Shown here: in pieces, positions 59,339 to 64,000 of the stretch
How the letters are laid out: every line of letters begins with the position of its first letter
How positions within the stretch are numbered: position 1 is the stretch's first letter
From: an uncultured Pseudomonadota bacterium
GTDB lineage: Bacteria; Pseudomonadota; Gammaproteobacteria; Burkholderiales; Usitatibacteraceae
Length of the DNA stretch: 64,000 nt
Assembly: GCA_937898635.1 (NCBI GenBank)
Contig: CALEJW010000045.1
Coordinates: 19,048 to 83,047, forward strand
Direction: 5' to 3'
Notes under the pieces: model-generated
What the model was told of the DNA's origin: nothing
Database searches by the model: none
What the model saw: the letters and a program-made list of their open reading frames with translations, nothing else
Translations under genes and position numbers: made by a program

Positions 59339-59559
59339 GGACGATCGCGCATGCGGCCGCCGTCGCGGCGGCCGCCATCTGGCTCGCGGGCTGCACGGAA
59401 GTCGCGCAGGAGCCCGGGAAATCCTATGCAGGCAAGGAGGACGGCAAGCCCTACGCCAGCGACCTGTTCAAGGGCGACAAGGCGAAATGGGAGGGTGCGC
59501 TCGCCGAGCGCAGCCTGAAGCAGAACGAGTACGTCCGCATGCAGGACAACAAGAAATAG
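59335..59559 (+). CDS. Small lipoprotein between fdhB and fdhC
   Basis: Predicted lipoprotein of 74 residues. The signal (RTIAHAAAVAAAAIWLAGC) has lipobox LAGC at about residue 20. The mature part is hydrophilic (EPGKSYAGKEDGKPYASDLF, then KGDKAKWEGALAERSLKQNEY). The ATG overlaps the fdhB stop (ATGA) and fdhC follows 14 nt later, so it is expressed in step with the enzyme. No family is recognised; a role in holding or assembling the dehydrogenase at the membrane is a guess from position. Confidence 0.82.
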   Translation: MRTIAHAAAVAAAAIWLAGCTEVAQEPGKSYAGKEDGKPYASDLFKGDKAKWEGALAERSLKQNEYVRMQDNKK

Positions 59560-59573
59560 ACCGGAGAGACGAC

Positions 59574-60608
59574 ATGACCAACCGAATCGCCAAGGGACTC
59601 GGCGCGCTCGCCGTGGCGCTGGCCGCGTGGCTTCCCGTCACGGCCTCCGCCCAGCAGGCCGCACCCGCGCAACAACCCGCCGCCGCGGCGCCGCAGCAGG
59701 CCGCGCCGGACTGGAACAAGCCCCCGGCCTGGAACGACGTGAGCACGACGCAGCAGTACGCGTCGGTGCCGGGCCGCGAGACCAACGTCCTCATCCAGGG
59801 CGCCGGGCACGAGTGGCGCAAGCTGAGGAACGGCCCGATCACCTTCGTGGGTGGGATCATCATCCTGATTCCGCTCGCGATCCTCGTGCTCTTCTACCTC
59901 GCCAAGGGCCCGATCAAGACGCACGACCCGCTCACGGGCCGGCTGATCGAGCGCTTTTCCAGCGTCGAGCGCGTCGCGCACTGGACCATGGGAATCTCGT
60001 TCGTGGTCCTCGCGCTCACCGGCATCGTGATCCTCTTCGGCAAGCACATCATCCTGCCGATCGTGGGGCACGCGGCGTTCTCCTCGCTCACCGTGCTCTC
60101 CAAGAACCTCCACAACTTCGTGGGGCCGCTCTTCATCTTCGCCCTGGTGATCTTCATCACCCTCTTCATCCGGGAGAACTTCTTCAAGTCCTGGGACGGG
60201 GCCTGGTTCGGCAAGTTCGGCGGTCTCCTTTCCGGCGAGCACGTGCCGGCGGGCAAGTTCAACGCCGGCGAGAAGTCGCTCTTCTGGGTGCTGGTGGTCG
60301 GCATCTGCACCGTGATGAGCGTGACGGGCCTCATCCTCAACTTCCCCAACTGGAACCAGGGCCGCGAGGCGATGCAGCTCGCGAACCTGATCCACGGCGG
60401 CTTCGCCGTCCTCGCCATCGCCATGGCCTGCTTCCACATCTATCTCGGCACCGTCGGCATGAAGGGCGCCTTCGACGCCATGAAGACGGGCTACGTGGAC
60501 GAGACCTGGGCCCGGGAGCACCACCAGTACTGGTACGACGAGGTCAAGGCGGGCAAGCGCCCCGAGAAGGTCGTCGCGGGCAGCGCGCAACCGGCCACGG
60601 GAGACTGA
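59574..60608 (+). CDS. fdhC: Formate dehydrogenase, cytochrome b subunit
   Basis: Membrane anchor that passes electrons to quinone through hemes b. It has 344 residues. Unusually, it starts with a cleavable-type signal (IAKGLGALAVALAAWLPVTASAQ) and an Ala/Gln/Pro-rich periplasmic part to about residue 85. Five membrane segments follow, near 83-105, 135-155, 180-200, 243-262 and 281-300. Likely heme ligands are His in RVAHWTMG, KNLHNFVG, LIHGGFA and CFHIYLG. The C-terminal AREHHQYWYDEVKAGKRPEKV is characteristic of this FDH gamma type. GGAGAG precedes the ATG at 59574. Confidence 0.93.
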   Translation: MTNRIAKGLGALAVALAAWLPVTASAQQAAPAQQPAAAAPQQAAPDWNKPPAWNDVSTTQQYASVPGRETNVLIQGAGHEWRKLRNGPITFVGGIIILIPLAILVLFYLAKGPIKTHDPLTGRLIERFSSVERVAHWTMGISFVVLALTGIVILFGKHIILPIVGHAAFSSLTVLSKNLHNFVGPLFIFALVIFITLFIRENFFKSWDGAWFGKFGGLLSGEHVPAGKFNAGEKSLFWVLVVGICTVMSVTGLILNFPNWNQGREAMQLANLIHGGFAVLAIAMACFHIYLGTVGMKGAFDAMKTGYVDETWAREHHQYWYDEVKAGKRPEKVVAGSAQPATGD

Positions 60609-60610
60609 CC

Positions 60611-60931
60611 ATGAAGACGAGACTCACGGCACTGATCGTCTCTCTCGGGCTCGGCATCGCGTTCTCCGCCCAGGCGAAGCTGCCGCCGGCGCCGCCCCTC
60701 GACGAGAAGGGCAAGGCTGCCGCGGAGGAGAAGAAGAAGAAGGACGCCGAGACGGCCGAGAAGGCGAAGGCCGCGATGGGCGCGGCACAGGAAAAGGCGG
60801 TCAAGAGCTTCCAGGCCAACATGAAGAAGGCCGGCAAGCCCGTCCCGAAGCCCACGCCGGTCGTTCAGGCCGCCCCCGCCAAGCCCGCCCCCGCCAAGCC
60901 GGCGGAAAAGGCGCCGGCCAAGAAGTCCTGA
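60611..60931 (+). CDS. Exported Ala/Lys/Pro-rich protein after fdhC
   Basis: Protein of 106 residues. A Sec signal (KTRLTALIVSLGLGIAFSAQA) is followed by a highly charged helix rich in Ala, Glu and Lys (EEKKKKDAETAEKAKAAMG). The tail is of Pro-Ala-Lys repeats (PAKPAPAKPAEKAPAKKS). No cysteine or metal motif is present. The ATG is 2 nt after the fdhC stop and sodC begins 7 nt after its own stop. The composition resembles periplasmic spacer proteins; function unknown. Confidence 0.75.
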   Translation: MKTRLTALIVSLGLGIAFSAQAKLPPAPPLDEKGKAAAEEKKKKDAETAEKAKAAMGAAQEKAVKSFQANMKKAGKPVPKPTPVVQAAPAKPAPAKPAEKAPAKKS

Positions 60932-60938
60932 GGCCGCG

Positions 60939-61463
60939 ATGCTGAAGCTCCCGGGGTCCGTCGTCGCTTCGGCCGTCCTCCTCGCGGGTTGCGCCGCGAT
61001 GGGGGGCGGGTCCGGCCCGATGGCGGTGGCGAACCTGGAACCGACGCGGGGCAACTCCGCCGGCGGCAAGGTCACGTTCGAGCAGCGCGGCGCGATGGTC
61101 CGGGTGTCGGGCTCCCTCTCGGGCCTCAAGCCCGGCGCGGAGCATGGCTTCCACGTGCACGAGAAGGGCGACTGCAGCTCGGGCGACGGCACGAGCGCGG
61201 GCGGGCACTTCAATCCCCTCGCCATGGCGCACGGTCACCACGGGGGCAGCCCCAGGCACGCCGGGGACATGCCCAACGTTCGCGCCGACACCTACGGCAA
61301 CGCCTCGTTCTCGTTCGAGACGACCGGCATCACGATCGGCTCGGGCGCCACGGACATCGTGGGCAAGGGGCTCATCGTCCACCGCGACCCGGACGACTAC
61401 AAGAGCCAGCCGGCCGGCAATGCCGGGCCCCGGATCGCCTGCGCGGTGATCGCGAAGGGCTGA
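60939..61463 (+). CDS. sodC: Superoxide dismutase [Cu-Zn], lipoprotein
   Basis: Periplasmic superoxide dismutase of 174 residues. The N-terminal signal has lipobox LAGC (residue 18), so it is probably membrane-tethered. Copper and zinc ligands are in HGFHVHEKGDC, AGGHFNP, the HHGGSPRHAGDMPN zinc loop and the GKGLIVHRDPDDY segment; the conserved disulfide Cys pair and the catalytic Arg (GPRIACAVI) are present. It begins 7 nt after the Ala/Lys-rich gene, so it is the last gene of the formate dehydrogenase operon. This may protect periplasmic iron-sulfur and molybdenum sites, an inference. Confidence 0.94.
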   Translation: MLKLPGSVVASAVLLAGCAAMGGGSGPMAVANLEPTRGNSAGGKVTFEQRGAMVRVSGSLSGLKPGAEHGFHVHEKGDCSSGDGTSAGGHFNPLAMAHGHHGGSPRHAGDMPNVRADTYGNASFSFETTGITIGSGATDIVGKGLIVHRDPDDYKSQPAGNAGPRIACAVIAKG

Positions 61464-61487
61464 ACGAAAGCGCCCTCGGGGTGAAAG

Positions 61488-61517
61488 AAGGGGTGGCCTC
61501 GGCCGCCCCTTTCCTTT
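61488..61517. terminator. Bidirectional terminator between sodC and the DUF4139 gene
   Basis: An inverted repeat GGGGTGGCC / GGCCGCCCC (61490-61498 and 61501-61509, with one G-T pair) is flanked by an A-rich left arm and TTTCCTTT on the right. It is suited to end transcription from both convergent operons. Confidence 0.7.
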
Positions 61518-61535
61518 CCGGGACCCGCCGGCGGC

Positions 61536-63035
61536 CTACCAGGTGTACCGGACGGAATAGCGCACGACAGCCTCGCCCTTCGGCGCGACGCGAACGGGGA
61601 AGTGGACGGTGCGCGAGTCCTGCTTGCCGAAGTCGTGGGTCTTGCGCGTGATCGTCCAGGTGGACCACCGGTACAGGTTTTCCTTCACGACCACGTCGAC
61701 CGTCTCGTCCGGCTTCTGGTTGCGCACGCGCACCTCGATCTCCTCCTCGATCCAGCGCGCGGCCGTGTCGATCCGGTAGTCGAGCTGCTTCCTCTCGCCC
61801 ACGACGTCGAACGCGGAGCCGAGCTTCACCTGCACCGTCTCGTCCCTCGCGGTGTGGTCGATCAGGTCCTCGCCGATGAACTCCAGGCTCCCGTCGGCAT
61901 CGTCGCGCTTGGACACGCGCAGCTTGCCCGCCGGCAGCGGCAGGCCGAGCCCGTTGTCCTTCGCGTTGCGGATCCTGAGGTAGACGTCCACCTTGCGGTT
62001 CGAAGGGGTGCCGAAGTTCCGGTCGGTCATCGGCGAGCCGTAGACCGGGTACGCGCGCCCCTGCCCGTAGTAGACGAGCGTCTTCGCGCAGCCCACGTCC
62101 CGGGCCGTGGGAAAGAGCTCGATCTGCTTCGTGGCGTTCTGCGCGAGCGAGGTCGTGCGCCCGAGCGTGTAGAGGTGGTATTCGAAGAAGGCCTTCTCCT
62201 CGAAGCCGGCTGCCTTCGCCTCCTGCGCGCGCCCCAGCGCGGCCGGCGCGGAGGCGGGATAGACCTGCGGCTGGGCGCGCTGCACGTCGCCGGCGATGAG
62301 CTTGAGCCGTGCGTCCGCGTAGGAGGCGCCCGACTGGTTCACGATCGTCACCCAGGCTCCCACGTCGAGGCGGCAGGCGCCGGGCGCGGGCTCCGCGTAG
62401 GTGAGGTTGTAGTCGGCCCACCACGTCATGCCGCCCGTCTGGTAGGCGATGCGCGCGTCGTGCGGGGCCGCCTTGCCGGCATCGATGTCCCAGACGAGGG
62501 TGGGCTTGCTGATGAGCCCGCCCGGAAGGCTCGGAAGCGTCACGCCGGAATAGCCGTTCACCACGCGCACGGTGCCGTCGGGCGCCTTCAGCGTGAGCCC
62601 GCCCTGGGTCCCGACCAGCGTGCCGGTGAAAGCGCCCACGCCCTGGCCGCGCGGCTGCTCCACCGTGATCTCCCGGTCCAGGTAGCGCGACAGGAGCTTC
62701 TGGGTGCTCGTGAGGTCGAACTCGAAGCTCTGCTCGACGACGCGCGTGCCGCCCGGGTCCGTGAGCGAGGCGAAGGAGACGGTCGTCGGGTCGATGAGCG
62801 CGGGCACGTCCGGGACCCGGAGCACGTTGCGGCCCCGCTCGAGGACGAACCGCCGGTCCTCGCGCACGAGGGCGTAGCCCGGCACCGTGGCGCCTTCGCC
62901 TCCCGTGCGGAAGGTCTGGGGCGAGAGCGTGCCGGGGCGGGCGCTCGAGTAGATCGTGACTGCCGTGGCGGCCTGGGCGGAGTGGGCGAGCGCGGCGAGC
63001 GTGAGCGCGGCAAGGGGGCGAAGGGCGGTTCTCAT
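61536..63035 (-). CDS. Exported DUF4139 domain protein
   Basis: Protein of 499 residues with a Sec signal (RPLAALTLAALAHSAQA). The body matches the DUF4139 pattern: LERGRNVLRVPDVPALIDPTT, SFEFDLTSTQKLLSRYLDREI, TWWADYNLTY, and a C-terminal TVDVVVKENLYRWSTWTI with HFPVRVAPKGEAVVRYSVRY. The fold is probably beta-rich; no catalytic motif is visible. The ATG at 63035 is chosen over 63086 because it starts the signal peptide. It stands alone, convergent with sodC and divergent from the MoxR-type gene by 80 nt. Function unknown. Confidence 0.82.
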   Translation of the reverse strand: MRTALRPLAALTLAALAHSAQAATAVTIYSSARPGTLSPQTFRTGGEGATVPGYALVREDRRFVLERGRNVLRVPDVPALIDPTTVSFASLTDPGGTRVVEQSFEFDLTSTQKLLSRYLDREITVEQPRGQGVGAFTGTLVGTQGGLTLKAPDGTVRVVNGYSGVTLPSLPGGLISKPTLVWDIDAGKAAPHDARIAYQTGGMTWWADYNLTYAEPAPGACRLDVGAWVTIVNQSGASYADARLKLIAGDVQRAQPQVYPASAPAALGRAQEAKAAGFEEKAFFEYHLYTLGRTTSLAQNATKQIELFPTARDVGCAKTLVYYGQGRAYPVYGSPMTDRNFGTPSNRKVDVYLRIRNAKDNGLGLPLPAGKLRVSKRDDADGSLEFIGEDLIDHTARDETVQVKLGSAFDVVGERKQLDYRIDTAARWIEEEIEVRVRNQKPDETVDVVVKENLYRWSTWTITRKTHDFGKQDSRTVHFPVRVAPKGEAVVRYSVRYTW

Positions 63036-63103
63036 CGGCAATCCTCCATCGGGGTCGGTATCGAGTGTAACGGCGGGCCGGGGCAAAAGGGTTCGGCCCC
63101 CGC

Positions 63104-63109
63104 TATACT
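63104..63109 (+). promoter_or_regulatory. -10-like box (TATACT) directly before the MoxR-type gene
   Basis: TATACT ends 6 nt before the ATG at 63116 and no Shine-Dalgarno lies between. With initiation about 7 nt downstream the mRNA would start at the ATG. The same spacing occurs at 19390 and 51833. Confidence 0.45.
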
Positions 63110-63115
63110 TTCCCC

Positions 63116-63958
63116 ATGAGATTCGAGGGAACGGACACCTACGTCGCCGACGACGACCTGAAGATCGCCGTCAATGCCGCCGTCACCCTGCAGCGCCCGC
63201 TCCTCATCAAGGGCGAGCCCGGCACCGGCAAGACGATGCTCGCCGAGGAGGTCGCCCGCGCCCTGGGACGGCCCCTGTTCCAGTGGCACATCAAGTCGAC
63301 GACGAAGGCGCAGCAGGGCCTCTACGAGTACGACGCCGTGTCGCGGCTGCGCGACTCGCAGCTGGGCGACGCGAAGGTCGGCGACATCGCCAACTACATC
63401 GTGAAGGGCGTGCTCTGGGAGGCCTTCGAGAGCGAGGAGCAGGCGGTGGTGCTCGTCGACGAGATCGACAAGGCGGACATCGAGTTCCCGAACGACCTGC
63501 TGCGCGAGCTCGACCGGATGGAGTTCCACGTCTACGAGACGCGCCGGACGGTGAGGGCGCGCCACCGGCCCGTGATCCTCATCACCTCCAACAACGAGAA
63601 GGAGCTTCCGGACGCGTTCCTGCGCCGCTGCTTCTTCCACTACATCCGCTTCCCCGACAAGGAGACGATGCAGGCCATCGTCGACGTGCACTTCCCCGGG
63701 ATCCGCAAGCAGCTGGTGCAGGCCGCCCTCGAGAGCTTCTTCGGCATCCGCGAGATGCCGGGACTCAGGAAGAAGCCCTCGACCTCGGAGCTCCTCGACT
63801 GGCTGAAGCTCCTGCTGGCCGAGGACATCCCGCCGGAGGCGCTGCGCAGCGAGGGCCACCAGCAGGCCATTCCGCCGCTCTATGGCGCGCTCCTCAAGAA
63901 CGAGCAGGACGTCCACCTCTTCGAGCAACTGCTGTTCCTGCAGCGCCGGGGCCGCTAG
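63116..63958 (+). CDS. MoxR-type AAA+ ATPase
   Basis: AAA+ chaperone-like ATPase of 280 residues, normal for the MoxR group. It has Walker A GEPGTGKTM (34-42), Walker B VVLVDEIDKAD, sensor 1 ILITSNNEKELPDAFLRRC with the arginine finger, and a short lid. Members usually act with a von Willebrand factor A protein encoded next door to insert metals or cofactors. The next gene starts 25 nt later but only 17 nt of it are in the window. The substrate is not known. It has a -10-like box 6 nt before its start and no Shine-Dalgarno. Confidence 0.9.
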   Translation: MRFEGTDTYVADDDLKIAVNAAVTLQRPLLIKGEPGTGKTMLAEEVARALGRPLFQWHIKSTTKAQQGLYEYDAVSRLRDSQLGDAKVGDIANYIVKGVLWEAFESEEQAVVLVDEIDKADIEFPNDLLRELDRMEFHVYETRRTVRARHRPVILITSNNEKELPDAFLRRCFFHYIRFPDKETMQAIVDVHFPGIRKQLVQAALESFFGIREMPGLRKKPSTSELLDWLKLLLAEDIPPEALRSEGHQQAIPPLYGALLKNEQDVHLFEQLLFLQRRGR

Positions 63959-63983
63959 GCGCGCGAGGCCCACGGGAGGCGTC

Positions 63984-64000
63984 ATGGCGACGAAGCGAAA
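63984..64000 (+). CDS. Start of a further gene, cut by the window edge
   Basis: An ATG at 63984 with GGGAGG about 8 nt upstream opens a frame reading MATKR. It follows the MoxR-type gene by 25 nt. A VWA-domain partner would be usual in this position, but nothing beyond the first residues is visible. Confidence 0.5.

Overview
The window is chromosomal DNA of a very GC-rich Gram-negative bacterium, most likely a betaproteobacterium. The evidence is the gene set and order (mltD / gloB / methyltransferase / rnhA / dnaQ; DUF1841 next to nth; a DUF3305-DUF3306-ferredoxin-TorD-FDH cluster; the fused two-ATPase peptide transporter), outer-membrane proteins, lipoproteins and Tat signals. The genus cannot be fixed from sequence alone. 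No rRNA, insertion sequence, prophage, integrase or CRISPR was seen, and no gene-free stretch exceeds 300 bases. The largest gaps are 47370-47563 (194 nt), 52959-53089 (131 nt) and 32838-32948 (111 nt). Many starts are GTG or TTG, and many same-strand neighbours overlap by 4 nt (ATGA or GTGA).

Layout. 1-3796: 3' part of lon, hupB, tRNA-Val(TAC), tRNA-Asp(GTC), a terminator and ppiD. 3812-4600: fabI on the minus strand. 4714-15996: a peptide-type ABC transporter locus with three tandem paralogous solute-binding proteins, two permeases, one fused double ATPase, and an exported M3 metallopeptidase. 16092-23870: sodB, then mltD, a GNAT and gloB (minus), then methyltransferase, rnhA, dnaQ, a GGDEF-EAL protein and two small cytochromes c (plus). 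23937-32837: an 11-gene minus-strand run with almost no spacing. It starts with sulfite-to-cysteine genes (cysI-like, DUF934, rhodanese, cysK) and continues through aat, bpt, pyrD, ald, rsxB, nth and DUF1841. A divergent CysB-type regulator follows at 32949. 33910-39589: a Rieske-like Tat protein and a TetR-MFP-RND efflux operon with palindromic operators.

39720-47369 is the most unusual part: a FecR-domain protein, a triheme lipoprotein, and a 1645-residue protein. The large protein joins an N-terminal CxxCH heme motif, about eight Ig-like repeats, an autotransporter-type beta-barrel and a second barrel-like C-terminal region. The large protein and the triheme lipoprotein are 11 nt apart on the same strand. 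An outer-surface redox role is an inference.

47564-61463 is devoted to formate and molybdenum. On the minus strand lie the cofactor genes moaA, fdhD, a GFA-family protein, mobA and moeA. Divergently on the plus strand lie DUF3305, DUF3306, a polyferredoxin, a TorD-like chaperone, a small Tat protein, fdhA, fdhB, a small lipoprotein, fdhC, an Ala/Lys-rich exported peptide and sodC. Together they would make, load and export a periplasmic Cys-type molybdenum formate dehydrogenase with a cytochrome b anchor. The window ends with an exported DUF4139 protein (minus), a MoxR-type AAA+ ATPase and the first codons of a further gene.
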